Shown piece after piece: positions 1-10,132 of a stretch of 64,000 bases of DNA. The translations under genes were made by a program, and so were the position numbers. Location of the stretch: NCBI GenBank assembly GCA_012064415.1, contig SSNU01000048.1:1-64000 (forward strand), in the 5' to 3' direction. Numbering within the stretch: the stretch's first letter is position 1; each line of letters begins with the position of its first letter. A model generated the notes under the pieces. It saw only the letters and a list, made by a program, of their open reading frames with translations. It did no database searches and was not told the DNA's origin. This DNA is from Gyrodactylus bullatarudis. Lineage: Eukaryota; Platyhelminthes; Monogenea; Gyrodactylidea; Gyrodactylidae.

Positions 1-228
1 TATTTCTGTTTTCATTGAAGTGTTTTCGTCTGTAATGCGAGCATTGATCTGTTTGAGTATGTTCACTTCGTAAGTGAGATCTTCCATTAGTTCGAGTAAT
101 CCTTCAACAGTAATGTTTTTTGGGTATGGATTTTCAGAGATGGATCCATCAGTAGAAATGCGATGTCTTTTTTTCAGGCAAACAACTAGTTCTTTTTGGC
201 TTTGAAGAAATTGAGTTTCGATGAAAAT
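1..228 (-). other. Open reading segment of unknown identity, partial at window edge
   Basis: On the - strand an uninterrupted frame of about 75 codons runs off the left edge of the window; an in-frame stop lies just beyond position 228. The segment is rich in Lys, Glu and Leu, and its end (Leu-Leu-Glu-Leu-Met-Glu-Asp-Leu, then a Glu/Asn/Leu-rich stretch) looks able to form a coiled coil. This would fit an accessory protein of a retroelement such as a LINE ORF1, but no diagnostic motif is visible and a host exon cannot be excluded. It has no clear start codon in the window. Confidence 0.3.
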
Positions 229-389
229 TTAAACTTAAATCGAGAAGAAATAAAATCTCACATACATAATCATACATAACGGATAGACACATGCCCATAT
301 CAAAACCTCACTTAATCAAACTCTCATTAAACATAAAGAACTATTTAACACAAATAAGTGACATCAATTTGTAAAAGGCATCAAACACA

Positions 390-735
390 TAATAGAAATT
401 GAGGGCACTCCTTTCTATGATTGTAATAGGAAGAACTCTGACGTTTCGAATAATCTCATAGAAAAACAACGCCGAGAATTATTAGAGAAAGGAGTACTTA
501 AATACTCAACCAAAGAACTAAAAAGAGTCGTTACCCTGTACCAAATATAAAAAGTTTAACATTAAAAGTCGCAGGTTGCGAATATTATACAATTATAGGC
601 TGTAAAAAAGCCTTCCATCAAGTGAAAATAAACAGAAAAGATAGAAAAAACAGCTATAAAAACACCGATTGATCTACTCGAGTGCCTTTCGGACTATGTA
701 ACGCTGGTTGTACATGGCAACAATAAACTAAACTT
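390..735 (+). pseudogene. Gypsy-type reverse transcriptase remnant
   Basis: Broken reading frames on the + strand spell parts of a Ty3/Gypsy reverse transcriptase. A segment resembling the palm approach (EKGVLKYS) is followed, after stops and frame changes, by AFHQVK and then by VPFGLCNAGCTWQQ, which matches the family motif PFGL.NA...FQ. The catalytic YxDD, RNase H and integrase are absent. The piece ends near 735 in unrelated AT-rich sequence. No LTR is visible near it, so this is an old isolated fragment. It belongs to the same broad superfamily as the element at 6.3-9.2 kb, which lacks exactly this RT core, but the two are too decayed to link. Confidence 0.6.
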
Positions 736-1053
736 CCTAAAAAATGTATGAGAGTTAAACGGTAAAGACTTTTTGCTTGATTACTTATGAGTAGGAGTAT
801 GAAAATAATATTTTTTTTGAAACCAGGTGACATTTTGTTTGGCCATAAATGAGTTATTTTTCTTCATTTCGAGCCGAAATTTGAGCGTTGGCTTATTCTT
901 TTCATATTCTATCGTTATGCCAATTTTTATTCAATTTGCTTAAGCCAAAACAAAGTTAATTTATTTTCGTTCAATCATCATGAAATTAGCACCATTCGAT
1001 ACAGAATAAAAATTTATCTAGTTTCTTTAAATTTAAGGCTAAAATATTATTTT

Positions 1054-1536
1054 ATCTAAGATATATGAAGGTTCAAAGACGAGACCGGTTTTGTTAAAAG
1101 TTTTAGATCAAGATAACGCCCGACCTCATCTGGGAAGAGATGTCAAAAATTTTTTTCAAGATGAGAATATCGATGTCATAGAACATCCTCTTTATAGTCC
1201 TGACCTAGCCCCGTCAGATTATCATCTTTTCAGGTCGATGCAACACTTTTTAAAGAGAAAAATATCTCAATAAAGGAGAAGTCGAAAATGGCCTTATCAA
1301 CTTTTTTGATTCAAAATGTCAAGAGTTTTACGCTGATGGTATTGATCAGCTTCCTATTCGTTGGCAGAAATGTATTAATTCGGCTGGAGAATATTTTGAT
1401 ACCTGATGCAGATTTTTTATGCAGATTTTTGAATATATTTTTTCATCTCTAAAGTCTCATTTCTTTTGACGCAACCTAATATCTAAGATATATGAAGGTT
1501 CAAAGACGAGACCAGTTTTGTTAAAAGTTTTAGATT
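1054..1536. repeat. Short direct repeat bracketing the mariner remnant
   Basis: A segment of about 56-59 bases beginning atctaagatatatgaagg occurs at 1054-1112 and again at 1481-1536 with one or two differences. The first copy runs into the mariner coding frame; the second follows the mariner 3' end and then diverges. This looks like a partial tandem duplication rather than a target-site duplication, because it contains transposase codons. Confidence 0.75.
1060..1410 (+). pseudogene. mariner transposase, C-terminal remnant
   Basis: The frame from about 1091 to 1272 encodes the C-terminal half of a mariner catalytic domain. The second catalytic aspartate sits in LDQDNARPH, and the third in the mariner signature YSPDLAPSDYHLF, the D of the DD34D triad. 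The frame stops after the LKRKIS stretch, and later pieces of the mariner tail (a WQKCI-like segment near 1370) continue in another frame. The N-terminal helix-turn-helix and the first aspartate are absent. The first 59 bases are repeated at 1481-1536, so the 5' side of this copy has been rearranged. It is inactive. Confidence 0.8.
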
Positions 1537-1744
1537 CAAGTTTTTTTCCTTTTCCCATTCAAGACTAATGTTGGATCATCATCCTTATGGGGTCCTCTAA
1601 GGTAAAAAGTTCTAGAGACCCCCTTTTTGGGCAATCACGCATCATGATTTGTTCACTACTGTACAAAAAAAAACCATTCTTTCCTTTTGGACCTTTGAGG
1701 GGGAGTATACAAAAAGGGTTAAAAAAGGACTAAAAGATAGGATT

Positions 1745-2512
1745 GTTTTATAATAAAATTTATTAAAACTTAGGTCAATATTAGGATTCTCAGCCATGGT
1801 CATTTAAACGTTTCGACGGTGATTGTCTTCACACGCCTTCTTCAGTGGTACGACGAGTTTATCAAAAACAAAATACTACTTATATACTTTCATGAATTCA
1901 TCCCTATCAGTTTTGTCCAATCAGATGAGAGAAAAGAATAATACAAGAGGCTGACCTATGATAATAAAGTATTGATAATCAGAAAAGAATAGGGGTATAA
2001 TTTTTCATCAGATTTAATTTAACTTCCTTCTTTTGCCAAAAAAGTGAATCCAACACTGCTCAATGTTCACTTCACCAACATTTCCATTAAGAGTATCATT
2101 ATTGCCTATATCTAGAGAAAGAGGTTAATTCATGAACAGAAAAGAGTAATTATTTTTCATCAGATTTAATTTAAATTCCTTGTGAAGTGAACATTGAGCA
2201 GTGTTGGATTCACTTTTTTGGCAAAAGAAGGAAGTTAAATTAAATCTGATGAAAAATTATACCCCTATTCTTTTCTGATTATCAATACTTTATTATCATA
2301 GGTCAGCCTCTTGTATTATTCTTTTCTCTCATCTGATTGGACAAAACTGATAGGGATGAATTCATGAAAGTATATAAGTAGTATTTTGTTTTTGATAAAC
2401 TCGTCGTACCACTGAAGAAGGCGTGTGAAGACAATCACCGTCGAAACGTTTAAATGACCATGGCTGAGAATCCTAATATTGACCTAAGTTTTAATAAATT
2501 TTATTATAAAAC
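1745..2512. repeat. Fold-back repeat, 330-bp inverted arms
   Basis: Positions 1745-2074 are the reverse complement of 2183-2512, with a loop of about 108 bp. Arm coordinates pair at a constant sum of 4257 at both ends, so there are no net indels. Each arm contains a short stretch with CTGAAGA, then about 20 nt, then GAAACG (right arm, about 2412-2451). This has the spacing of a hammerhead ribozyme core and is common in Penelope-like and SINE-like retroelements. No coding capacity is visible. It could be a non-autonomous fold-back element or a retroelement end inserted twice in opposite directions. Confidence 0.9.
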
Positions 2513-2792
2513 TAATTTTAGATCATTTTTCTCTGATATAGGATTGTTTTGTTTATCAGTGTTATCACTTCTGTAAATCCTTCAATATGTTTATGTTTTA
2601 CTAGATAGAAATTGAACTGTTTTTTAGAATGAGAATCGTTTACTCTCCCCCTTTCATCATTTCTCTCAACCAGTATGTTTGTGTTCCATTGTTGGAGAGA
2701 TGGGAATCAATTCTAATGGGGTCCTCAATTCTTATTGGCTTTTATTTTAATCTGTTCACAACTCAAGATATCTAGCATTATTTTTTTGCAAC

Positions 2793-3160
2793 ATGCCACG
2801 AGCCACACGACTTGATCTAAGAGAACAATTCATAATTGTCGCACTTCGCGATATTTACCTTACCTATGAAGAAATTGCTCGCCAAAGAGAATGTACAGTT
2901 AACCAGGTTCAGGCTCCAGTGAAGAGGTTTTCTCAACTAACTGCTATTGAACAACTCGAGATCGATTAAATACTGTAATCATATCAAAAAGGGTCCGGCA
3001 TATGAAAAACTCTTTAAAGAGTTTCAAAGATTACAAGTGATCCACGATGTTAGTGCTGGCAAGGAATGGTTGAGGAGATTTATCAATAAATATCCTGACT
3101 TCTCGAACCGTAAGTTAATTATTTGTTCAATTATCCTGTATCTAATTATTAATTTCCTTT
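2793..3160 (+). pseudogene. Helix-turn-helix fragments of a pogo-like element
   Basis: An ATG at 2793 opens a short frame with a helix-turn-helix appearance (LTYEEIARQRECTVNQVQAP). It is broken near 2968. A second piece in another frame (about 2990-3110) contains KEWLRRFINKYPDFSNR, which resembles the second DNA-binding helix bundle of CENP-B-type transposases. A good splice donor (GTAAGTT) follows at 3111 and a plausible acceptor lies near 3174, so the sequence may once have been spliced to what follows. It lies directly upstream of the Tigger-like transposase remnant. Identity as part of the same element is inferred from position. Confidence 0.4.
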
Positions 3161-3191
3161 AATTTCACTCAAGATCATACCCAACAATTCG

Positions 3192-3735
3192 TTGACATTG
3201 AAGAAAAAAGTCAAAATCGCAAAAGAAACAGAACTGTATGGTGTCGAATCCGCATCGAAGAGTTTTGACGTTTCGAAACGGCAAGTAAAAACATATTTTC
3301 AAACAAAGAACAACTTAAGAATGCCTGTTCCCAGAGAAGTCTCGACTGCAAACAAATGTATCCAGCAGTTAAATTTCGAAATGCAGAACAGGCAGTGCTG
3401 GAAATTATAAATGGAAAGAGACAGCAATTAGAGCCAAAAGTTATTCGTCGAGTTGACTGTATGGCTCATATTGAGAGAATTGCTCCTAATATCGAAGATG
3501 ATTTCAAGATATCAGACGGATGGATGCGAAGTTTCATGAGGCGTAATAATCTCAAAACGCATCGTGTTCATGGGATGGCTGCTTCAGTTGACCCAACGAA
3601 AATTGACGATTGGTTTGCATAGAACCGACACCTACTTCTTGGTGTAGAGCCTAAGTACATCTTCAATTGTGATGAGACTGGACTTAATTTTCTTGATGAG
3701 GGCAGAACTACTTTGGGCCTTTCAACCAGTTCAAG
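3192..3735 (+). pseudogene. pogo/Tigger-type transposase remnant
   Basis: Two overlapping frames (3192-3410 and 3356-3621) related by a frameshift near 3380 encode an N-terminal helix-turn-helix (ETELYGVESASKSFDVSKRQV) and a CENP-B-like DNA-binding domain ending in ISDGWMRSFMRRNNLK. After a stop at 3620, the frame continues to YIFNCDETGLNFL, which holds the first catalytic aspartate of the pogo/Tigger DDE domain. The rest of the catalytic domain is missing because a LINE 3' end begins at about 3733. The copy is therefore dead through frameshift, nonsense mutation and truncation. Confidence 0.75.
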
Positions 3736-4080
3736 GTCTGGATGTGGGAACCCAGAAAAAATTGAATAGTCCAAGAAGTTTCAGAGAGTCGCCAGAACTT
3801 TTCGAAACAAACTGTCTGCCCAGTACAGAAAACAACTTGGTCAACCCTCAGAGTCTATCAAAATTCGAAGAGATATAAAAAGTCTCATACTTATTAGAAA
3901 ATCCCTGAGGCTCCAGAGAATCTCTAGACTTAGAGAACGCTACAGAATTGAAGGACACGTAAAAAATCTAGCTATATTTAATCGATGTAAAAATCTAATA
4001 ACCTAACTCTTTGAAGAGGAAAAACTTGGAAGAGTTCTCTCAAGAAATTAAAACCAGATTTATAAACTGAAAAAAATGAA
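3733..4080 (+). pseudogene. 5'-truncated LINE insertion (C-terminal tail of RT protein)
   Basis: From about 3733 to 4080 the sequence closely follows 27935-28272, the 3' end of the LINE at 27 kb, starting at the Trp-Asn-Pro-Glu motif that ends LINE RT domains. It then runs through a basic tail to the same terminal stop region and poly(A)-like end. Several indels break the frame. The abrupt 5' start inside a Tigger transposase is what 5'-truncated target-primed retroposition produces, so this LINE copy landed in the older DNA transposon. Confidence 0.8.
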
Positions 4081-4660
4081 AAGAAGTTATTAATCAACTC
4101 AGTGAATAAAGAGTCTTTATGGCTGGACATTGAAGTCCTTGTGTTAAGAGGATTAGATACTGAGGAAACCTCGGGTTGTTGTGTGGCTTTGTCGTTCCTA
4201 AGAATGGCTACGACTTTAGGCTCATCGCCAGAGGAGAATGACGTCTCGCCGGCACTTGTGGAGGATGAGAGCTCAAGCTGCTCTTTTAGGCTTTCAGATT
4301 CAGACATTGAGAAATGTGTGTAATGAAGTGTGTATATTTGTAAGATTATAATCATATGAAATTAAGTTAAACAAAAAGGATTACAATAATAAATAAATTA
4401 TTTGTTTGTTTGAAGTTTAGTGGGAATTTAATGATAATTCACTACAGGGATCACAATTTCTGATAAGATTAAAATCAATGTTGAGGTATTATTATGATTC
4501 TCGCAAACTTTCTCTGATAAAATCTTAAAATATAAATCGACTAATCACATTCAAGCTCGTTGAATGTATCGATATTAATTAAAATGAACAAAACATCTTT
4601 TGAAATTTTCCTTTGTCCAGAATTGAAGAATTCAACATTTTATTCACACCATCCTGGATA
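4081..4660. other. Non-coding or unassigned sequence
   Basis: A Ser/Glu-rich open frame exists on either strand around 4102-4323 (the - strand reading is acidic and Ser-rich), but neither has a recognisable domain, splice context or homologue in the window. The remainder is AT-rich sequence without features I can support. Confidence 0.3.
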
Positions 4661-4663
4661 TAA

Positions 4664-5111
4664 ATACGTTGAAAATAAGTTTTAGGAATCCTTAATTAGA
4701 ATACGAAATTTTTTTCAAATTAAAATTCAATGAAATTCAAAATTCTTAAAATAGTTTATGAACAAATAAATTGAAACTGAAGAGACCTTGTAGAATACTA
4801 ACTATCCAATAAATTTTTTTTTACCCAATTTAATCATAAATCAGAATCGTATTTGGCATGGGATTTTCAATTACTAAAATTAATGATTAATTTTAAAATT
4901 GGAGTTATAAGGAATTTGGAGTTTTGCACTTTTGATCATCATTTTCTGAGCCACAAAGCCAAAATGGATCAGTTTTTTTTATACGTTAAAAATAAGTTTT
5001 AGGAATCCTTAATTAGAATACAAAATTTTTTTCAAATTAAAATTCAATGAAATTCAAAATTCTTAAGATAGTCTATGAACAAATAAATTGAAACTGAAGA
5101 GACCTTGTAGA
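4664..5111. repeat. 131-bp direct repeat, two copies
   Basis: Positions 4664-4794 and 4981-5111 are near-identical copies in the same direction, offset by 317 bp. They differ at a few positions only, and the sequence between them is unrelated. No coding or terminal-repeat signature is visible. Origin as a short LTR pair of a tiny non-autonomous element or as a segmental duplication cannot be decided by eye. Confidence 0.85.
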
Positions 5112-6277
5112 TTTTAGGAATTTAGTTTATTTTTTGATTTATTATATAGGTTTCAAGTATCGAAATAAAGGCCTTTGTGAAAATTTTGAAAGTTATTCGC
5201 TGTTTCCTTCGAAATGAACTTCACATCGGAAAATCAGCATAGAGATGCCTGCACATGTCGCAACGTTAAATTTATTTTAACAAAAGATTCTAGCATGTTG
5301 TATTGGCTGTTATAAAATTATTATCACATTTTATATATAAGTATAAATAACTCTCGTCAATATATTTTTGAATTTCGCACTTGAACATCTATATATATTG
5401 GAATATTTCCAGATCGAACTAAACATGAAAAAAATATACTTTCCTCTAAAAAACCTGTGAGATTATTTGTTCAAACTATCTTTTCATTTACTCAATATTT
5501 TCTCGATATAAAAGTATTAAATATATGCTTTTTACAGAATACATAAGAATAATCAATATGATAATAACTTGGAAGAACATTTTGATTTAAAAACGGATCT
5601 TGACGAGGAGGATATGAGTGAGTTTCTCTTGCAGTAGAAAATTTTAAAATTACTGGAAAGGTGCTATTGAATCTGTCAACCTTGGGAATTTATTCATAAC
5701 ACATTGAGTTTTATGAGTCTAATAACAATTGATATTATGTATCTGATATGCGTATATTTATAAATGAAATCATGTCACTTTCTGCGCCAATAGAAAGTTC
5801 AATTTTCAAAAACTCTTATTAGAGGTGTATGCAATCAATACTACCCTTCCTGCTCCTTTCTATTTAAGTATTAATAAAAAGTTGTACTTTTGAGTGAGCA
5901 TACTTTTATCATTCAGGGCGTCAAAAATAAAATACATAATGAATTATATTGTAGATTTGTATTTTTCTCTCTTTCGAACCATCTGACACATCAAATAATC
6001 TCAAAATAATCTTAAAAAAACAGAGATATTTGAAAAAAACTCTATAAAGAGTTAAAAGAACAATTGAATTAATTTTCTTATATTTTGATTGAGAAAAATC
6101 GATATTATATATGTTACAGTATATTCTTAAAATTAGTTTTTTTATAAATATCCTAGTACAATCTTAAAACCAGTAAAAAACTAGTAAATCCTTAAAATTT
6201 AAATTATTTTAAGGATATACTAATTTCGTCACCTCCCAGTCAGGTTATAGCTTCAGGCTATATCCGCTGGTTCTATT
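5112..6277. other. AT-rich spacer
   Basis: Apart from the possible exon at 5538-5617 I see no coding or repeat structure. The sequence is rich in A and T runs. The Gypsy-type element begins at 6278. Confidence 0.5.
5538..5617 (+). other. Possible isolated exon, acidic
   Basis: An 80-nt segment lies between a good acceptor (pyrimidine stretch plus ACAG ending at 5537) and a good donor (GTGAGT at 5618). It is open in one frame only and encodes an acidic stretch ending LKTDLDEEDM. It begins in phase 2 and ends in phase 1, so it could feed the phase-1 exons further right, but the first of those is nearly 13 kb away. With this base composition such splice-like bracketing can arise by chance. Confidence 0.22.
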
Positions 6278-6413
6278 TGTTTAGGAAGGTTCTGTACTCT
6301 GATTAGTTAATAATAAATGTGTACAAATTGGATTATTGAGTTCATGTTATTATTGGTTAGTAGTATTATAAATAATAATGTAAATATTTGATGATTGTAA
6401 CATTGCTGTTACA
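6278..6413 (-). repeat. 3' LTR of the Gypsy-type element
   Basis: 136 bp, differing from the 5' LTR at 9110-9245 at only a few positions, which suggests a fairly recent insertion despite the coding decay. It ends next to the purine tract at 6414-6426. Confidence 0.88.
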
Positions 6414-7440
6414 TTTCACCCCTGGGTGAGGAAATTAAACAAGGTTTAAGTCTGTCTAAGGAAATATTGTCCGGGCCTTTGTCCGTTTCGATCGTGTAGT
6501 ATCTCTCGTGCCTTTGTATTATGGGATATGGGCCTTTGTATTTTGGGATGAGGTAGTTTGACCAGACATCTTGTCTTTTGTAAACCTCTTCACTTGAGTT
6601 GAGTTCTTTCGGTATGTAGGTTTTGGCGTCCTCCTTGATCCTGGTTGGTTGTGGGTTGAGATGATTTAACATTTGTGCTAGATAAAATTTGATTTCCTCT
6701 TCGTTCTGTTCTCTAGTACTGGGGATCACTGTACCTGGGATTTTCATACTTCTCCATAGACTAATTGAGCAGGGGAGAATTTTTGATCTGATCCTTTCGC
6801 ATTTCTCATGCCTAGTAGTACCATTGGCAGATGTTCAATCCAATTAATATCTTCTGTTGCTCTCAGTGCATTTTTCAACGTTCTGTGTGCTCTTTCGTCC
6901 AGATCATTGCATTTCGGGTTATACGCCGTGGTTGTCTGATGTTTTATGCCCATTCTACTATAAAATATTTTGAATTCATTTGAGGTGAATTGTCTACTTC
7001 TGTCTGTGATGATTTTTTCTGGGATTCCAAAGCGTGCGATCTATTGTAGTTCTAGCTGTTTGATTACCGTACTCGATGTCATGTTCTCGATAGTAATGGC
7101 TTCTGTCCATCTGGTGTAGCTATCAGTGATTGTGAAGAGATGTTTGAAACCTTGAGATTCGGGTAGGTCTGTGATTTCAGCGTAGATAACTCTGAACCTT
7201 TCGGTGGGCATAGGAATTTTACCTGGTTGAGACATTGTGTGTCTTGTGACTTTCGCTCTTTGGCATGCATGATATTCTTTGCACCAGTTTTTAATGTCAG
7301 TGTTCATCCTAGACCAGTTATACATTTCTCTGATCATCCTCAGAGTTGCTTTTCTTCCTGGGTGATGTAGACTATGGATTTGAGTGAAGCATTTTCCTCT
7401 GAGGGCCTTTGGTAGGACAGGAACAGGGGTTTTTTCTTAT
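6409..7440 (-). pseudogene. Integrase part of the Gypsy-type polyprotein
   Basis: Three successive - strand frames form one broken integrase. The first (about 7337-7041) carries the tail of the zinc-binding domain (WCKEYHACQRAK) and the start of the catalytic core, with an aspartate in ITDSYTRWTEA. The second (6953-6744) begins at the region after the second core aspartate (TTAYNPKCNDLDERAHRTLK) and ends in a stop. The third (6747-6409) is the C-terminal domain, including a GPYPIIQRHERYYTIE segment typical of the Gypsy integrase tail. Stops separate the pieces. The frame ends at the purine tract and 3' LTR. Confidence 0.8.
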
Positions 7441-7490
7441 AAAAATTTCTTCGTCTTTCCATTTCTTTCTCTCGAATTTGCTCATTGTTA

Positions 7491-8576
7491 TTAGGAATTA
7501 GGCGTCTTCTTGTTGAGCTTTGAGTATCTCTTTCTCTGTGAGGATTTCCAAGTTTTAAGTTTTGTGGTGTTACAGACTCTTCGACTTAGTAAATCGGCTG
7601 TTTTGTTATCTTCACCTTTTATGTGATGTATTTTAAAGTCGTATTCAGATAATTTTTGCAGTTGTTTTCTAGATCGACTTGAGTTTTTTTCGGTTGGGTT
7701 TTTGATTGCTTGCGTCAAAGCCTTATTGTCAGTGTGAATGTGGAATTTATTGTGCTGGAGGTAGTGTGGGAATTTTTTCGTGACTATTTCAAATATTGCT
7801 AGGAGTTCTTTGTCGAAAATCCAATAGTTTTGCTCTGCTTGTTTTAGACATCTTGAGAAAAATGTTATGGGTATTCTTTCTTCTCCTACGTGCTGTTCCA
7901 GGCTTGCTCCGATTGCGAGTTCCGATGCGTCGGTGTAGAGATGGAAAGGTATTTCAAAGTTTGGTGGAGCTAGTTTCGGGATCTGCTTGAATCGTTCTTT
8001 TATTTCTTTGATGTCGTTGAGCCGGTTTTCTATCAGAGTTATTGGTTTTGATGTGCGTTTCCTCTTTGATTCTGGTACAAGTTCGCTGTACAAGGATGAT
8101 GATAATTTTGCATAGTCTTTTACGTAGCTTCTGTAGAACGAAAACATTCCTAGCATTTTTCTGAGTCCTCTTACGGTCGTTGGAGGTTGTACAGTGTCAA
8201 TTGCTGCTAGATTTTGCGGCTGGTCTCTGATAGAACGGCTCTTAGGATCAATGGATAAGAAGTCAATTCCTATTATGTTGACGTTTGAATCTGTTATTAT
8301 GAGTTTCCAAGACTTCTTTGTATCAAGACTGAGTTCTATTGAGGCAAGGGTTATTCCGTAAGTCTTTATGGTCTGGTTATTGGCGGCATAAATTTCGGAA
8401 TTGAAATCTTGTATGATATTGAATTTGGTCTTGAGTCGCTTTGATAATATGGATATTTCAGAACCTGAGTCAATGAGGAACGTTTTATTGAGGATGGTAT
8501 CGTATACATGTATTAGTGATGATGAAAATTTGACGGTTTTATTGCCTGCATGGTTAACCATGGAGTGCTGAAGCAT
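7491..8576 (-). pseudogene. Protease-RNase H part of the Gypsy-type polyprotein, RT deleted
   Basis: A 361-codon frame begins with a retroviral-type aspartic protease (active site LIDSGSEIS, second motif IIGIDFLS). It then passes directly into the RT thumb/connection (QPPTTVRGLRKMLGMFSFYR), skipping the fingers and palm with the YxDD box. RNase H follows, with acidic residues in HLYTDASELAIGA, FDKELLAI and HTDNKAL, and then the end of RNase H (HIKGEDNKTADLLSR). The frame is continuous over the junction, so the deletion of roughly 200 codons is in frame. The product could not reverse-transcribe by itself. Confidence 0.85.
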
Positions 8577-8929
8577 GAGCTGTATAGTTCTATCTCAGTC
8601 TTCCACGTTTCGAATCTGTCTGGATTGAATGTGATATGGTTTGAGAGATCGAAAAATGGCATTTTAACATTTGAATCATTATGTTGCATGCTTTGACTGG
8701 TAAATGGCGTGGGATGTTGAAAGTCGAAAACGTTGGGCTGACTAGATGTGTTTGTAGTGGTGTTGCTATCCGTTTTTGTTATGGTGTTTCTACCTAACCT
8801 CTTGATCACGCTGTAAGATGATGCGTCTGCTATTGTTGTTGGGTATGCCGTTACGTGTTGACTAGCCTCACCGGACCAAATTGTGGTGGTTGGTATGAAG
8901 GAAGAAGAGGTTGTAGTTGGAGGAACCAT
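8513..8929 (-). pseudogene. gag-like frame of the Gypsy-type element
   Basis: A 138-codon frame starts with a Thr/Ser-rich stretch and contains PFFDLSNHITFNPDRFETWKTE. Together these resemble the N-terminal gag region of compact Gypsy elements (a residue pattern of Pro, Phe and Trp followed by W..E). It overlaps the protease frame by a few dozen bases in another frame, so frameshifting or mutation would be needed to join them. No zinc knuckle is visible; this part may also be deleted. Confidence 0.55.
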
Positions 8930-9109
8930 ATATTGATATTAAGGACTGTATGATTGATTGATGATTACAGTAAAGACTAATAAAATTACATTACAGAGGA
9001 TGACAAGAGAAGGTTATGATTTTTGATAAATTATCACGAAGTGAACACAGAGAAAATTGAACTGTGTACCCACGTGATTAAACAAATTAACCTCCTTTAT
9101 TTCTATTCC

Positions 9110-9245
9110 TGTTTAGGAAGGTTCTGTACTCTGATTGGTTAATAATAAATGTGTACAAAATGGATTATTGAGTTCATGTTATTATTGGTTAGTAGTATTA
9201 TAAATAATAATATAAATATTTGATGATTGTAACATTGCTGTTACA
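9110..9245 (-). repeat. 5' LTR of the Gypsy-type element
   Basis: 136 bp, matching 6278-6413. The sequence after its end on the - strand (GGAATAGAAATAAAGG) would be the primer-binding region but does not match a tRNA tail that I recognise. Confidence 0.88.
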
Positions 9246-9400
9246 AGAATTTACAAAAACAAGAAATTCAATGATGTAGAAATGAATCCAATCGAAAATG
9301 AAAGCAGAAAACTCATCTTTTTTTATTTTTCTGGCTAGTCTGTTTTATATTTTTGAAGATAAAAACTTTTTGGATTGTTTTTCAATCAAAGTTTTTTTTT

Positions 9401-10115
9401 TGTTGTGTCCTGAGGCGGGGGACTAATAACTCAAGATTCAGAGAGACAAGAAATTCACGTGCTCGTATATTCAAATTCACACTGAAGTGGTTCTATTTCA
9501 ATAAACAACACAATCATAATAATATCATTCAAAACATAGATTATTGTTTAACTCGATGGCGGTAATATAACTCCTCAACACCCTCCCTCTCGATAGCGTA
9601 AAGGAACGGGAGCCTTGCGTCTGAGGTGTTCTCGGCCAATATGTTCAGGTGGAATACTTCGAGGCCTCTCAGCGGCAGCGTGCTCAGGTGAGACGTCCAG
9701 GGAGGCATCGGTGAGAGTAGTCGTTTCCGAAGGAGAGTTCTCGTCTGATAATGAATTTCTATGGTGAGTGAGAATGGAGGACAGTCTTTTTTTTACATGG
9801 TTCAAGTGTCGGACGGTAATTGTTCCATTTGTTTTTTGTACGGTAGCCATATTGTTTTGACACTTGACTATACTTGCTTTAATCCATTTGTCATTGATGG
9901 TATTATAGCCATCTCGGACCCAAACCGGATCTCCGCTCTGATACAATGTATTAGTTTCATAAAAAGCAGGTTTAGGATTGAATTTGGGATTCATTAGAGA
10001 TATCCGTCCCGTGATACGTCTATTGAACATTACTTCAGCTGGGGAACGGTATCCAAGGAGGGGAGTAGGGGATTGTCGGTACTGAGCTCGATGGCGGTAA
10101 TATAACTCCTCAACA
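9401..10115 (-). mobile_element. LTR retroelement relic, 715 bp, with 5-bp target duplication
   Basis: Read on the - strand, the relic keeps only the first 29 bp of a 5' LTR (10115-10087, starting TGTTGAGGAGTTATATTACC), the C-terminal part of an integrase, a purine tract (CGAGAGGGAGGG), and a full 3' LTR of 180 bp (9580-9401) that starts with the same 29 bp and ends GGACACAACA. The TGTTG...CAACA ends and flanking TTTTT on both sides (9396-9400, 10116-10120) support a genuine insertion. Everything between the start of the 5' LTR and the end of the integrase has been deleted. It sits just downstream of the pogo-like ORF1 copy. Confidence 0.82.
9581..10110 (-). pseudogene. Integrase C-terminal fragment in the LTR relic
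   Basis: The frame carries the end of an integrase core (YRQSPTPLLGYRSPAEVMFN, the typical H/S-T-P-L-G-SPAE segment). A C-terminal domain follows with a GDPVWVRDGY motif and VRHLNHVKKRL, and then a Ser/Pro-rich tail ending at the purine tract. Catalytic residues are lost. The first codons (VEELYYRHR) come from the 29-bp LTR start and are repeated as LTR sequence beyond the stop, so they are not original integrase. Confidence 0.75.
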
Positions 10116-10132
10116 TTTTTCACTAATGAAAA

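Larger units (their letters stand above)
6278..9245 (-). mobile_element. Gypsy-type LTR retrotransposon with RT core deleted
   Basis: Two 136-bp direct LTRs (6278-6413 and 9110-9245) bound a - strand element of 2968 bp. Read on the - strand the LTR starts TGTAACAGCAATG and ends CTTCCTAAACA, so it has TG...CA ends. A purine-rich tract (CCCAGGGGTGAAA) sits directly before the 3' LTR, as expected for the plus-strand primer. The order gag-like, protease, RNase H, integrase fits Ty3/Gypsy. The internal region is far shorter than a full Gypsy because most of the RT is missing. No perfect 5-bp target duplication is seen: the left flank is ctatt and the right flank agaat. Confidence 0.9.

Noticed and set aside
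7796..7990. 64-codon + strand frame
   Set aside because: Shadow of the protease-RNase H frame on the opposite strand.
9353..9565. 70-codon + strand frame
   Set aside because: Lies within the 3' LTR of the relic at 9401-9580 in antisense; not a gene.
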